Source of the DNA: Bifidobacterium cuniculi
Lineage (GTDB): Bacteria > Actinomycetota > Actinomycetes > Actinomycetales > Bifidobacteriaceae
DNA length: 64,000 bases
Direction of reading: 5' to 3'
Assembly: GCF_000741575.1 (NCBI RefSeq)
Contig: NZ_JGYV01000001.1
Location: 124,001-188,000 of the forward strand
Shown here in pieces: positions 19,334 through 28,208 of this stretch; the first letter of the stretch is position 1, and each line of letters begins with the position of its first letter. Position numbers and translations under genes: made by a program. A model generated the notes under the pieces. It worked only from the letters and a program-made list of their open reading frames with translations, was not told the DNA's origin and ran no database searches.

Positions 19334-20329
19334 TCAGTTGTCGCGCAGGGCGGTGCCGGTGAGCGCGAGGAAGACGTCGTTGAACGTCGGCGTGCGCGAG
19401 CTGACGTGGCCCACGGGCACGTCCAGCGTGCGCAGCGCCTGCAGCACGTCGATGAGGTCGTGCTCGCCCGGTTCGCAGGTCACGTCGAGCGTGCCGTCGT
19501 CCCAGTCCACGCTGCGCACGCACGCCAGCCGGCCCAGCGTCTGCATGACATGCTCGCGGGCCGCCTCGTCGCCGGTGAGGGTGGGTGCCTCGATGCTGAT
19601 GCGCTCGCCGGCGTCCACCATGCGTTTGAGTTCCTCGGCGGTGCCCAGGGCGATCTGCCGGCCGTGGTCGATGATCTGGATGCGGTCGCAGATCTGCTCG
19701 ACCTCCTCCATGTAATGACTCGTGTACAGCACGGTCGCGCCCTGCCGGTTGAGTTCCTGGATGCCTTCGAGGATCCGGTTGCGGCTCTGCGGGTCCACCG
19801 CCACGGTCGGCTCGTCGAAGAAGATGAGCTCGGGCTTGTGCACGATGCCGCAGGCGATGTTCAGGCGCCGCAGCAGGCCGCCGGAGAGCCTGCGCGGCCG
19901 GTAGGAGCGGAACTCGCCTAGTTCCACGAAGTCAATTGCCTCGTTGACCAATCGCTTCCGTTCGGTGTTGCCGCGCACGTAGAGCGAGCAGAAGTAGTCG
20001 ATGTTCTCCTGCACGGTCAGCTCGTTGAAGACCGCCACGTCCTGCGGCACGATGCCGATGCGCCGCTTGAGCGCATAGTTCGTCGGCGTCATCTCCTCGC
20101 CGAAGACGCGCACCTGGCCGCCGTCATAGGTGAGCAGGCCGAGGATGCAGTTGATGGCGGTCGTCTTGCCCGACCCGTTCGGCCCCAGCAGGCCATACAC
20201 TTCGCCGGGACGGACATCTATGTCCAGATAATCCAGTGCGAGCGCGTCGCCGTACCGCTTGACGAGGTCCGTGACGCTGATCGCGGCGGCGCCGTTCGCC
20301 GCCTTTGTCGTGTCATTGGTGGTTGCCAT
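19334..20329 (-). CDS. ABC exporter ATP-binding protein
   Basis: 331-residue ATPase of the ABC-2 (CcmA/drug-export) class. It shows Walker A GPNGSGKTT, an atypical signature LSGGLLRRLNIACG, Walker B LIFFDEPTVAVDP and H-loop YTSHYMEEVEQ. An ~80-residue C-terminal extension after the nucleotide-binding domain is usual for this class. First gene of a three-gene operon, divergent from the histidine kinase gene. Two inverted repeats in the shared intergenic region (20375-20389 and 20397-20410) suggest control by the neighbouring response regulator. Confidence 0.92.
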   Translation of the reverse strand: MATTNDTTKAANGAAAISVTDLVKRYGDALALDYLDIDVRPGEVYGLLGPNGSGKTTAINCILGLLTYDGGQVRVFGEEMTPTNYALKRRIGIVPQDVAVFNELTVQENIDYFCSLYVRGNTERKRLVNEAIDFVELGEFRSYRPRRLSGGLLRRLNIACGIVHKPELIFFDEPTVAVDPQSRNRILEGIQELNRQGATVLYTSHYMEEVEQICDRIQIIDHGRQIALGTAEELKRMVDAGERISIEAPTLTGDEAAREHVMQTLGRLACVRSVDWDDGTLDVTCEPGEHDLIDVLQALRTLDVPVGHVSSRTPTFNDVFLALTGTALRDN

Positions 20330-20374
20330 GCTTCCATCATGCCTGTTCGCCCACGGCTGACACAGTGCCTCGGG

Positions 20375-20389
20375 TCACGACTTTCGTGA
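20375..20389. promoter_or_regulatory. Inverted repeat between divergent exporter and two-component genes
   Basis: TCACG-ACTTT-CGTGA: perfect 5-bp arms with a 5-nt spacer, 46 bp upstream of the exporter ATPase start. Candidate operator. Confidence 0.45.
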
Positions 20390-20396
20390 GGGGACC

Positions 20397-20410
20397 GTGA
20401 CAATTGTCAC
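20397..20410. promoter_or_regulatory. 14-bp perfect palindrome, candidate operator
   Basis: GTGACAATTGTCAC is fully palindromic, sits 8 bp from the previous inverted repeat and shares its GTGA/TCAC half-sites. NarL-type regulators bind inverted repeats, so the neighbouring response regulator is the obvious candidate. Confidence 0.5.
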
Positions 20411-20483
20411 CATCGCGTGCGCACACGCACGGCATATGGTGAAATGGACAGCGCGAGACGAGGCACGACGGGAAGGAGGATGC

Positions 20484-21650
20484 ATGCGGCAGGTCGTCAT
20501 GCAGGGATTGCTCCTCGTGGCCGCCCTGTGCTGCGGGGCGGCCATGGACGGCGGCACCGTCGCCATCCCGCTGGTCGTGGGCTTCCTGGCAACGGTGTGC
20601 ATCCTGAGCGTGGTGCGGCTTGCCGGCTGGCGGCAGGCGGCGCTGCTCAACGCCGCCTGCCGCATGCTGCTGGTGTGCCTGCCGCACTGCGTGGTCTTCC
20701 TGCCCGCCTGTGCCGCCAATGCCGGCTCGCGACTGCCCGACGCGCCCACCCGCCCATGGCGTTGGGCAGCCGTCGTCCCCACGGCGGCAGCCCTGGGCGG
20801 CGCCGTCCTGCACGCCAACGGCATCGACCGTGGCTTCGGCACCGGCGGCATGGCCATCTTCATCGCCCTGGCCATCGTGCTGGCGACGGTGCTCGGCACG
20901 TTCGTCGGCGTGGCCATCGTCGCCTCCGACCGCGAGATGCGGCGCATGCGCGCGCTCGCCGACGCGCAGCGCGAGCGCCTGCGCCTGAGCCGCGCACGCA
21001 TCGGCGACCTCGAGACGTCGCGCAGTGCGGACCTGCAGCGGGCACGGCTGCGCGAACGTACGCGCATCGCCCGCGAGATCCACGACAACGTCGGCCACCT
21101 GCTCACCGGCGCCATCATGCTCGTGCAGGCCGACCAGGTGGTGGCGCAGACCACGGGCGACGAGCTGCACGCCGAGCAGTTCCGGCAGGTGGGTGTCCAA
21201 CTGGACGAGGCGATGACGATGATCCGCTGCTCCGTGCACGACCTCAAGGACCAGGGCACCGACTTCGCGGCCATGCTCGAGGACGCCACGGCGGTGGCCT
21301 CCAGCGCCGGCCTCGACGTCAAGGTCACCGCCCGATTGGCCTCGCCGCCCTCCGCCATCGCGCACTGCTTCGCCGCGGTCGTGCGCGAGGCGTTGACGAA
21401 CACCGTGCGGCACGGCAGTGCGCAGCATGCGCATGTCAGTGTCAACGACTTGCCGGGACTGTGGCAGTGCATCGTGCAGGACGACGGCAGCCGCATGGAC
21501 CGGCCGGCGCGGACGGCATCGCCGGGCATCGGGCTGGCCGACATCGAGGAGTGCGCCCGCGCACTTGGCGGCACCGCCTCGTGCGGGTGGCACGGCCCGG
21601 GCTGGCGTGTCTTCGTCTCCATCCCCAAACCCAAGGAGGACCAGGCATGA
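20484..21650 (+). CDS. Sensor histidine kinase, NarL/DesK type
   Basis: 388-residue kinase. Four or five N-terminal membrane helices (to about residue 150), a short coiled coil, then the HisKA_3 motif REIHDNVGHLL with His200 as phosphoacceptor. A degenerate HATPase follows: N-box VREALTNTVRHG, G-box GIGLADIEE. The ATG at 20484 follows GGAAGGAGGA; an in-frame GTG at 20397 lies inside a palindrome and is rejected. The stop overlaps the response regulator start (ATGA). It probably senses envelope stress and controls the divergent exporter, by analogy. Confidence 0.87.
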   Translation: MRQVVMQGLLLVAALCCGAAMDGGTVAIPLVVGFLATVCILSVVRLAGWRQAALLNAACRMLLVCLPHCVVFLPACAANAGSRLPDAPTRPWRWAAVVPTAAALGGAVLHANGIDRGFGTGGMAIFIALAIVLATVLGTFVGVAIVASDREMRRMRALADAQRERLRLSRARIGDLETSRSADLQRARLRERTRIAREIHDNVGHLLTGAIMLVQADQVVAQTTGDELHAEQFRQVGVQLDEAMTMIRCSVHDLKDQGTDFAAMLEDATAVASSAGLDVKVTARLASPPSAIAHCFAAVVREALTNTVRHGSAQHAHVSVNDLPGLWQCIVQDDGSRMDRPARTASPGIGLADIEECARALGGTASCGWHGPGWRVFVSIPKPKEDQA

Positions 21651-22294
21651 AAGTCGCCATCGTGGACGACGACCCGATCGTGTGCACGTCCATCGGCACG
21701 ATCCTGACCGCCACCGGCATCGCCGAGGTGCTGTGGAGCGCGCATGACGGCGCCGCCGCGGTCGCCGGCTATGCGCGGCAGAAGCCGGACATCCTGCTCA
21801 TCGACGTGCAGATGCCCGGCATGGACGGCCTCGAGGCGGCCGCGCGGATCCTGGAGACGGATTCTGACGCACGCATCCTCGTGCTCACCACCTTCGCCGA
21901 CCCCGACTACATCCGCCGCGCACTCGACCTGCACACCCGCGGCTACCTCATCAAGCAGGACGTCGCCTCGGTCGTGCCCGCCGTGCAGGCGGTGATGGCC
22001 GGACAGGTGGTGCTCGGCGCCGAGGTGCTCTCCAACCTGTCGACGGCGCCCGCAGCCGGGACGCCGGCACCGGACCTTGCACCGGCGGGGGAGGACCCGC
22101 GCTTCGCGCACCTGACGGACCGTGAGCGCGACATCGCGGTGCTCGTGGCCGAGGGACTCGACAACCGGCAGATCGCGGCGCAGCTCGTGTTGAGCGAAGG
22201 CACCGTGCGCAACCGCATCAGCGACATCCTCGCCAAGACGAACATCCCCAACCGCACGAAGTTCGCCGTCGAATGGCTGGCGTCCCACCGGTAG
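21647..22294 (+). CDS. Response regulator, NarL/LuxR family
   Basis: 215-residue DNA-binding regulator. The receiver domain has the acidic pocket VDDDP, phosphoacceptor Asp53 (LLIDVQMPGMDG), the conserved Thr in LTTF and Lys in IKQD. The C-terminal LuxR helix-turn-helix is TDRERDIAVLVAEGLDNRQI ... SEGTVRNRISDIL. An ATGA overlap with the kinase gene indicates tight coupling. Its likely targets are the palindromes at 20375-20410. Confidence 0.92.
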   Translation: MKVAIVDDDPIVCTSIGTILTATGIAEVLWSAHDGAAAVAGYARQKPDILLIDVQMPGMDGLEAAARILETDSDARILVLTTFADPDYIRRALDLHTRGYLIKQDVASVVPAVQAVMAGQVVLGAEVLSNLSTAPAAGTPAPDLAPAGEDPRFAHLTDRERDIAVLVAEGLDNRQIAAQLVLSEGTVRNRISDILAKTNIPNRTKFAVEWLASHR

Positions 22295-22323
22295 GGGGCG
22301 CCGACCATCCGACGGCGGCGGGG

Positions 22324-22980
22324 TCAGTCGACGTACAGCGACGCCGGGTACGCCAGGTAGTCGATGGCGGGCAGCCGGTCCACGGTGACGTACCCGTCCG
22401 GTGCGTTGAGCACGTCCGGGATGCGGTTGACGACCGTGGCGCAGGTGTGTTCCACGGTGGCAGGCTTGGTCACATGGAACTCGACGTCGGGCTCGCCGCC
22501 GATCGTCCAGTCGCACATGTCGCCGTCGGCGGGACCGTACACCTTGCCGATGCACGCCGTCTCGATGACCGGCCCCTGCATGGTTTGGGTGGTCACGACC
22601 GCGGACATGCCGATGCACTTGCCGGCGGGGATGGTCTCGCCCATGGTCCCGCTGAAGACGTCCACGTCGCTGAAATACGGTTCGGCACGCTGGCTCTGCG
22701 CCTTGACGGTCAGGCCGAGCCGTTGGGCGAGCGCCTCGTTCGAATTCCAGACATAGGAGGGCACCAGCGTTTCCGGGTGGGCCAGCTGCGCCTCGAACTC
22801 GTCGGCAGCCAGCCCTACGCCGTGGGCCTTGGCCAGGGCCAGGCCGTAATCCTCCACGTTGTAGCTCACGGCGCCCGTGATGCGGTCGATGCGCTGGCAG
22901 CCGCCGGCGACCATGGCCACCATGTCGATCCAGAAGATGTCCTGCATGCCCGAGCCGACCACGGTGCCCACCCACCCTAG
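22324..22980 (-). pseudogene. 5'-truncated dihydrodipicolinate-reductase-like / 2,4-diaminopentanoate dehydrogenase-like gene
   Basis: Roughly 215 residues match the C-terminal catalytic half of the DapB-like amine dehydrogenase family: [17 protein letters not shown], the [10 protein letters not shown] strand, and near the end [19 protein letters not shown]. The N-terminal NAD(P)-binding Rossmann domain (about 130 residues) is absent. Upstream sequence to 23232 stays open but shows no family similarity and overlaps the next gene's leader. An ATG at about 22947 exists, but such a product could not bind cofactor. It converges on the response regulator gene. The upstream boundary is approximate. 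Confidence 0.65.
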
Positions 22981-23156
22981 CAGACCCCGGACGGCAGGAT
23001 GGAATAAGGGCACCCGACGGCGTGTTGAAGGAGATGACGTGAACGAATCGTGAAGGTTTGCCCGCCACGCAGCCGATTCCCAGCGAATACCCAGCATGGG
23101 GCGTGTGCGTGACGGTACAATGGTGGGCAATCGGATTACATAAAGGAATGATGCAC

Positions 23157-23972
23157 ATGACTTTCGGTCAGCAACCCCGCCAAGGCGGTCCGCAACCGCA
23201 GTACACCATGAACAGCGCCCCCTATGGCGCATCCGGCCAGCAGCCTTACTACGGCGGCGCCCCGGTCGTCGACGCCCAGACGTCCTATGCCTACGAACAT
23301 GCCGAGCACCAGTCCGTGACCCGTGCCTACGGCGAGATGACCGTCGGCCTTATCGTCACCGGCGTGGTCGCCATCCTCACCCAGATCAGCGGCTTCTACG
23401 TCAGCCTCATACGCACCATGGGCGTCTTCGGCGTCTGGCTGCCCGCCATCGTGCAGATCGGCCTGGCCATCTGGCTGGGCGCGCGCGTCATGAAGATGTC
23501 GCCTACCGCCGCCCGCGTCGGCTTCTATGTGTTCGCGGCCCTCATGGGCGTGACCATGAGCACCATCTTCGGGGCCTACAACCTCGGCACCATCGGCATC
23601 GCCTTCCTGGTGAGCGCCGGCTTCTACTTCGCGCTGACCATGTTCGGCCTGACCACCAAGGGCAACATGCTCAAGGCGGGCCCCATCCTCATGATCGGCC
23701 TCATCGTGCTCATCGTGGCACAGGTCGTGCTCATGTTCGTGGCGCCGAGCAACACCATGCTCAAGGTGATCACCGCCCTGGGCATCATCCTGTTCGCGGG
23801 CATGACAATCTACGATGCGCAGTTCACCAAGCGCGTCTTCGCGCAGTACGCCAACCAGGGCCCGGAGATGATCCAGCGCGTCTCCATCCTGTGTGCGCTG
23901 AACCTGTACCTGGACTTCATCAACATGTTCCTCTACATCCTGCAGCTCTTCGGCATGAGCAGCAGGGACTGA
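23157..23972 (+). CDS. Bax inhibitor-1 / YccA-family membrane protein
   Basis: 271-residue protein with a Gln/Pro/Tyr-rich cytoplasmic N-terminus (about 60 residues) and about seven membrane helices, ending in the conserved [20 protein letters not shown] and [17 protein letters not shown] of the BI-1 (YbhL/YccA) family. Bacterial homologues behave as pH-sensitive calcium leak channels or protease modulators. Three ATGs cluster at 23148, 23151 and 23157; AAAGGA at 23142-23147 is spaced correctly only for 23157. TACAAT at 23116-23121 is a likely -10. A long hairpin follows. Confidence 0.9.
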   Translation: MTFGQQPRQGGPQPQYTMNSAPYGASGQQPYYGGAPVVDAQTSYAYEHAEHQSVTRAYGEMTVGLIVTGVVAILTQISGFYVSLIRTMGVFGVWLPAIVQIGLAIWLGARVMKMSPTAARVGFYVFAALMGVTMSTIFGAYNLGTIGIAFLVSAGFYFALTMFGLTTKGNMLKAGPILMIGLIVLIVAQVVLMFVAPSNTMLKVITALGIILFAGMTIYDAQFTKRVFAQYANQGPEMIQRVSILCALNLYLDFINMFLYILQLFGMSSRD

Positions 23973-23982
23973 CGCCTTCGGG

Positions 23983-24029
23983 ACGCATGCTGCCCCGCGC
24001 ACCGCGACGGTGCGCGGGGCAGCATGCGT
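23983..24029. terminator. 21-bp perfect stem hairpin after the BI-1 gene
   Basis: Arms 23983-24003 and 24009-24029 are perfect complements with a 5-nt loop, starting 11 bp after the stop codon. Confidence 0.8.
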
Positions 24030-24126
24030 TTACGGCCAGGAAACGCATGCGCCATCCGACGGCGACGGAGATGCCCTAGGTTTGCACAAGTCATGTCCGC
24101 GCTTTTCCTGCCGAAGGAGCCCATCC

Positions 24127-24840
24127 ATGAAACCGTCCATCGCCATCCTGCCCCTCGTAGACACCGACCGCGACAGCTATTGGATGCTGCCCGGATACAT
24201 GGACGGCCTCATGGAGGCCGGCGCCTTGCCGCAGATGATGCCGCTGACCGTCGATGCCGCCGATATCGACGCCTACCTGCAACATGCAGACGGCGTGCTG
24301 CTGCCTGGCGGCCACGACCTCGACCCCGCGCTGTACGGTGCCGTGCGGCACGGGGCATGCGGCGAAACCTGCGGGCCGCTGGACGGGATGACCCGGATCG
24401 TCTTTGGGCGCGCCCTGGAGCTCGACCTGCCGGTGCTGGGAATCTGCCGCGGTCTGCAGGCCATCAACGTGCTCTGCGGCGGCACGCTGTACCAAGACCT
24501 GCCCAGCCAGCATGCAAGCGCCGTCGACCACCACATGGCCGCCCCCTACGACCGTGTGCAGCACGAGGTACGGCTCGTGGAGGGCTCGCCCCTGCAGCGG
24601 CTGCTCGGGACTGCAACCCTCGGCGTGAATAGCTACCACCACCAGGGCATTGCCCTGCTGGGGGAAGGGCTGGAGGCCATGGCTACCGCCCCGGACGGCT
24701 TGGTCGAGGCCATCCGACGGCCCTCGTCGCGCTTCGTATGGGGCGTGCAATGGCATCCCGAATTCTCGTATCGCAAGGATGCCGCCAGCCGGTGCATCCT
24801 CGGCGCCTTCGTGCAGGCGGCGGCCGGAACCGTCCGGTAG
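24127..24840 (+). CDS. Class I glutamine amidotransferase-like hydrolase (peptidase C26, PuuD-like)
   Basis: 237-residue protein of the gamma-glutamyl hydrolase group (gamma-glutamyl-GABA hydrolase/PuuD family). The catalytic triad is Cys107 (LGICRGLQAINV), His210 and Glu212 (GVQWHPEFS). The N-terminal LLPGGHDLDPALYG is typical of the group. GAAGGAGCC precedes the ATG at 24127. No putrescine-degradation genes are nearby, so the substrate remains open. It converges on the alarmone synthetase gene with a 10-bp gap. Confidence 0.87.
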   Translation: MKPSIAILPLVDTDRDSYWMLPGYMDGLMEAGALPQMMPLTVDAADIDAYLQHADGVLLPGGHDLDPALYGAVRHGACGETCGPLDGMTRIVFGRALELDLPVLGICRGLQAINVLCGGTLYQDLPSQHASAVDHHMAAPYDRVQHEVRLVEGSPLQRLLGTATLGVNSYHHQGIALLGEGLEAMATAPDGLVEAIRRPSSRFVWGVQWHPEFSYRKDAASRCILGAFVQAAAGTVR

Positions 24841-24850
24841 CCGCCTGCCG

Positions 24851-25618
24851 TCAGCCTAGCCGCGTGTCGTCGTGGGTGTGCGGCGGCTCGCCGGCACGCG
24901 GTGCGCCGTTGATGTCGCGATGGATGGTCTGCATCTGCGTCTCCACGTTCTGCAGCGAGCGCGCGCAGTCGAGCAGGGTCTGGGAATGCTCGGCGTGCTT
25001 GTCGTCAGGCAGGTCGGTCTTGTAGCGCAGCGCATGTTCCAGGGATGCCCAGTAGTCCATGGCGATGGTGCGGAACTGCACCTCGACCGGCGTGTAGTGC
25101 GCCCCGGACGACAGGAAGACGGGCACCGCGTAGATCACGTGGAGGGAACGGTAGCCGTTCTGCTTGGGATGCTGGATGTAGTCCTTGACCCGCAGCACCT
25201 GGATGTCCGACTGTCCGGACAGGTAGTTCGCCACGGAATACACGTCGTCACGGTAGTTGCAGATCACCCGCACGCCGGCCACGTCGAAGAGGTTGTCACG
25301 CATGGACTGCACGGTGATGGGCAGCTCCTTGCGCTCCAGCTTGCCCAGGATCGACTCGATGGACTTCAGGCGGCGTTCCATGTGGTGGATGGGGTCGTGC
25401 GAGAACTGCACCTGGAATTCCGAGTCGAGGATCTCGAGCTTCGTGCTGATCTCGTACATGGCGCCCTCGTAGACCTGCAGCTGGTCGAGGAATCCGGTCA
25501 CGAGGTCGACGGCGTCGTCCTGCATGTCCGCGAAGGGCTGGTCCATCTGGCTGAGCATCAGCCCCAGCCGGGTGCGCAGCTCGGTGGTGTTGATGCGGCT
25601 CTGTCGGTCAAGTATCAC
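24851..25618 (-). CDS. Small alarmone synthetase (RelA/SpoT-domain GTP pyrophosphokinase)
   Basis: 255-residue stand-alone (p)ppGpp synthetase, RelQ/SAS-like. It has the synthetase domain with no HD hydrolase, TGS or ACT domain. Family motifs are RVICNYRDDVYSVANYL, KQNGYRSLHVIYAVP and the Glu-containing VEVQFRTIAMDYWASLEHAL. The GTG start at 25618 gives the usual SAS length; its ribosome-binding site is weak, so the start is less certain than the gene. A separate bifunctional Rel is expected elsewhere. It is divergent from miaB. Confidence 0.88.
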   Translation of the reverse strand: MILDRQSRINTTELRTRLGLMLSQMDQPFADMQDDAVDLVTGFLDQLQVYEGAMYEISTKLEILDSEFQVQFSHDPIHHMERRLKSIESILGKLERKELPITVQSMRDNLFDVAGVRVICNYRDDVYSVANYLSGQSDIQVLRVKDYIQHPKQNGYRSLHVIYAVPVFLSSGAHYTPVEVQFRTIAMDYWASLEHALRYKTDLPDDKHAEHSQTLLDCARSLQNVETQMQTIHRDINGAPRAGEPPHTHDDTRLG

Positions 25619-25717
25619 GCTTACCGATTGTAGCCATGTGGCCGCCGGGTGCAAGGAGGAGGCCGCCGGTGGACGGTCCCTTGGAACGGTGGGCGCCCTT
25701 GGGTAGCATATTGCGCT

Positions 25718-27169
25718 ATGAACGAAGACATGATGACGCTGGAGGAGCGTGAGCCGGCTGCCTCCGGCACCGCCGATGCCATGGAAGCGCGCGGCAGGGG
25801 CGTCTTCCAGGTGCACACCCTTGGATGCCAGATGAACGTGCACGACTCCGAACGCATCGCCGGCGTGCTGGAGGCGGCAGGCTATGTGCGTGCCAGCGAA
25901 CGGCAGGAGGCGGAGCATGACGTCGACCTCATGGTGATGAATACCTGCGCAGTGCGCGAGAACGCCTCCGAACGCATGTACGGCACCATCCGCAAGTGGA
26001 AGGGCCTCAAGTACGCCAACCCGGACATGCAGATCGCCATCGGCGGGTGCATGGCGCAGCTGGACCGCGAACGCATCGCGGAACACACGCCATGGGTGGA
26101 TGCCGTGTTCGGCACCAAGAACATCGAGGGACTGCCCGCGATGCTGGACCGTGCCCGCGAGACGGGACGCCCGCAGGTAGGCATCAAGGACGCACTGGAG
26201 ACCTTCCCCAGCGATCTGCCGGTCGACCGCGGCTCCAAGGTCTCCGCCTGGATCGCCATCTCCGTGGGATGCAACAACACCTGCACCTTCTGCATCGTGC
26301 CCACCACGCGCGGGCGGGAACGCGACCGCCGTCCCGGCGACGTGCTCGCCGAGATCCGCCGCGTAGTGGACGCCGGCGCCAAGGAGGTTACCCTGCTCGG
26401 GCAGAACGTGAACTCGTACGGCTACGGCCACGGCGACCGCTATGCCTTCTCCAAGCTGCTGCGCGCCTGCGGCACCATCGACGGGCTGGAACGCGTGCGC
26501 TTCACCTCCCCGCATCCGGCGGCCTTCACCGACGACGTCATCGCCGCGATGGCCGATACGCCCAACGTGATGCACCAGCTGCACTTCCCCCTGCAGTCCG
26601 GTTCCGACCGCATCCTGCGCGCCATGCGCCGCTCCTACCGGACGCAGCGGTTCTTGGACACCCTGGGCAGGATCCGGGAGGCCATGCCCGACGCCCAGAT
26701 CTCGACGGACGTGATCGTAGGCTTCCCCGGCGAGACCGAGGAGGATTTCGAGCAGACCATGGCGGTCATGGAGCAGGCGCGCTTCTCCACGGCCTTCACC
26801 TTCATCTACTCGCCCCGTCCGGGCACTCCGGCGGCCGTGATGGACCAGGTGCCCCACGACATGGTGCAGGAACGACTGGAACGCCTGGTGGCGCTCCAGG
26901 AGCGCATCACCGAGGAGAACCTCGCCACTTTCGAAGGCCGTGACGTGGAGGTCATGGTCACCGGGACACCCGGCAAGAAGGACGACCGCACACACCGCGT
27001 GACCGGCCGCGAACGCACCGGCGTGCTGGTGCACGTCGGCGTGCCCGAGGGGCAGCCGACCCCGCAGGTCGGGGACTTCGTAACCGCCACCGTGACCCAT
27101 GCCGGGCGCCATAACCTCCTCGCCGATCCCGATCCGACCAAGGGGCAGACCTATGCCGTCCGCCACTGA
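25718..27169 (+). CDS. miaB: tRNA-2-methylthio-N6-dimethylallyladenosine synthase
   Basis: 483-residue radical-SAM methylthiotransferase acting on i6A37 of tRNA. The N-terminal UPF0004 domain carries three auxiliary cluster cysteines ([28 protein letters not shown]). The radical-SAM motif is Cys185-x3-Cys189-x2-Cys192 (GCNNTCTFC). A C-terminal TRAM domain is present. TAGCAT at 25703-25708 lies 9 bp before the ATG and no ribosome-binding site is seen, so the message may be leaderless. It overlaps miaA by 17 bp, and miaA makes its substrate. Confidence 0.95.
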   Translation: MNEDMMTLEEREPAASGTADAMEARGRGVFQVHTLGCQMNVHDSERIAGVLEAAGYVRASERQEAEHDVDLMVMNTCAVRENASERMYGTIRKWKGLKYANPDMQIAIGGCMAQLDRERIAEHTPWVDAVFGTKNIEGLPAMLDRARETGRPQVGIKDALETFPSDLPVDRGSKVSAWIAISVGCNNTCTFCIVPTTRGRERDRRPGDVLAEIRRVVDAGAKEVTLLGQNVNSYGYGHGDRYAFSKLLRACGTIDGLERVRFTSPHPAAFTDDVIAAMADTPNVMHQLHFPLQSGSDRILRAMRRSYRTQRFLDTLGRIREAMPDAQISTDVIVGFPGETEEDFEQTMAVMEQARFSTAFTFIYSPRPGTPAAVMDQVPHDMVQERLERLVALQERITEENLATFEGRDVEVMVTGTPGKKDDRTHRVTGRERTGVLVHVGVPEGQPTPQVGDFVTATVTHAGRHNLLADPDPTKGQTYAVRH

Positions 27170-28175
27170 CCGTCCCGCCGGACAGGCCGTCCCGCGCCTG
27201 GTCTCGGTCGTCGGCCCCACCGCCTCCGGCAAGACGGGCCTGGGCATCGCCATCGCGCAGCGGCTTGCCGAGCGCGGCGAGCGCGCCGAAATCGTGAACG
27301 CCGACGCCTACCAGATGTACCGCGGCCTCGACATCGGCACCGCCAAGGCCAGCATGGAGGAGCAGGCACAGGTGCCGCACCACCTGCTCGACGTAATCGA
27401 CCCAGACGAGACCATGACGGTGGCGCGCTTCCAGCAGATGGCCCGCACATGCATCGCCTCCCTGCAGGCACGGGGCGTCCGGCCGATCATGGTGGGCGGC
27501 TCGGGCCTGTACGCACGCGCCGCCATCGACGACATCTCCTTCCCGGGCACCGAACCCGCGGTGCGCGCCGCCCTCGAGGAGCGTGCCCGTACCGAAGGCG
27601 CGCACGCGCTCTTCGAGGAACTGCGGCGCAAGGACCCCGACGCGGCCGCCCGCATGGATGAGCACAATCCGCGCCGTACCGTGCGCGCGCTCGAGGTCAT
27701 CGAGGTGACGGGCCGCCCGTATTCGGCATCCCTGCCCAGGTATCACTACGTGGTGCCCAGCGTGCAGATCGGCCTCGACCTGCCGCGCGAGGAGCTCGAC
27801 TGGCGCATTGCGCTGCGCACGCAGGCCATGTTCGACGACGGCTTCGTCGAGGAGGTCGAACGCATGCGGCCGAGGCTCGGCGTCACCGCCTCGCGCGCCC
27901 TGGGATACCAGCAGGTCATCGACTACCTGGACGGCCTGACGGACCTCGACGACGCCAAGGCCCTGGTGGCACAGAAGACGCGGCGCCTGGCACGCAAGCA
28001 GATGGGATGGTTCGGCAGGGACCCGCGCATCCACTGGCTCGAAGCGCTCAACCCGGCACTGGTGGACAACGCCATGGCCATCATCGACCATGCGGACCGT
28101 GGCGTGTACGACCCCATCGACGCGCACGCGGACGACTACGTCCAGCACCATCTGGGGGACATCGCAGACCGTTGA
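27153..28175 (+). CDS. miaA: tRNA dimethylallyltransferase
   Basis: 340-residue enzyme adding dimethylallyl to A37 of tRNAs reading UNN codons. Walker A GPTASGKT is at residues 21-28, followed by [20 protein letters not shown] and the [11 protein letters not shown] block. The tRNA-binding motifs GGSGLYARA and SRALGYQQ are conserved. The ATG at 27153 is inside miaB, implying coupling. The length is about 25-30 residues longer than typical, mainly at the C-terminus. Confidence 0.95.
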   Translation: MPSATDRPAGQAVPRLVSVVGPTASGKTGLGIAIAQRLAERGERAEIVNADAYQMYRGLDIGTAKASMEEQAQVPHHLLDVIDPDETMTVARFQQMARTCIASLQARGVRPIMVGGSGLYARAAIDDISFPGTEPAVRAALEERARTEGAHALFEELRRKDPDAAARMDEHNPRRTVRALEVIEVTGRPYSASLPRYHYVVPSVQIGLDLPREELDWRIALRTQAMFDDGFVEEVERMRPRLGVTASRALGYQQVIDYLDGLTDLDDAKALVAQKTRRLARKQMGWFGRDPRIHWLEALNPALVDNAMAIIDHADRGVYDPIDAHADDYVQHHLGDIADR

Positions 28176-28208
28176 AGGTGAAACCCTTGGGGTAGAATCG
28201 GGGACGTT

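Noticed and set aside
16770..22294. Bacteriocin or lantibiotic cluster
   Set aside because: The exporter and two-component genes are present but no precursor peptide or modification enzyme is seen nearby.
22981..23232. N-terminal extension of the truncated dehydrogenase gene
   Set aside because: Open by chance; no Rossmann motif, and it runs across the promoter and start of the BI-1 gene.
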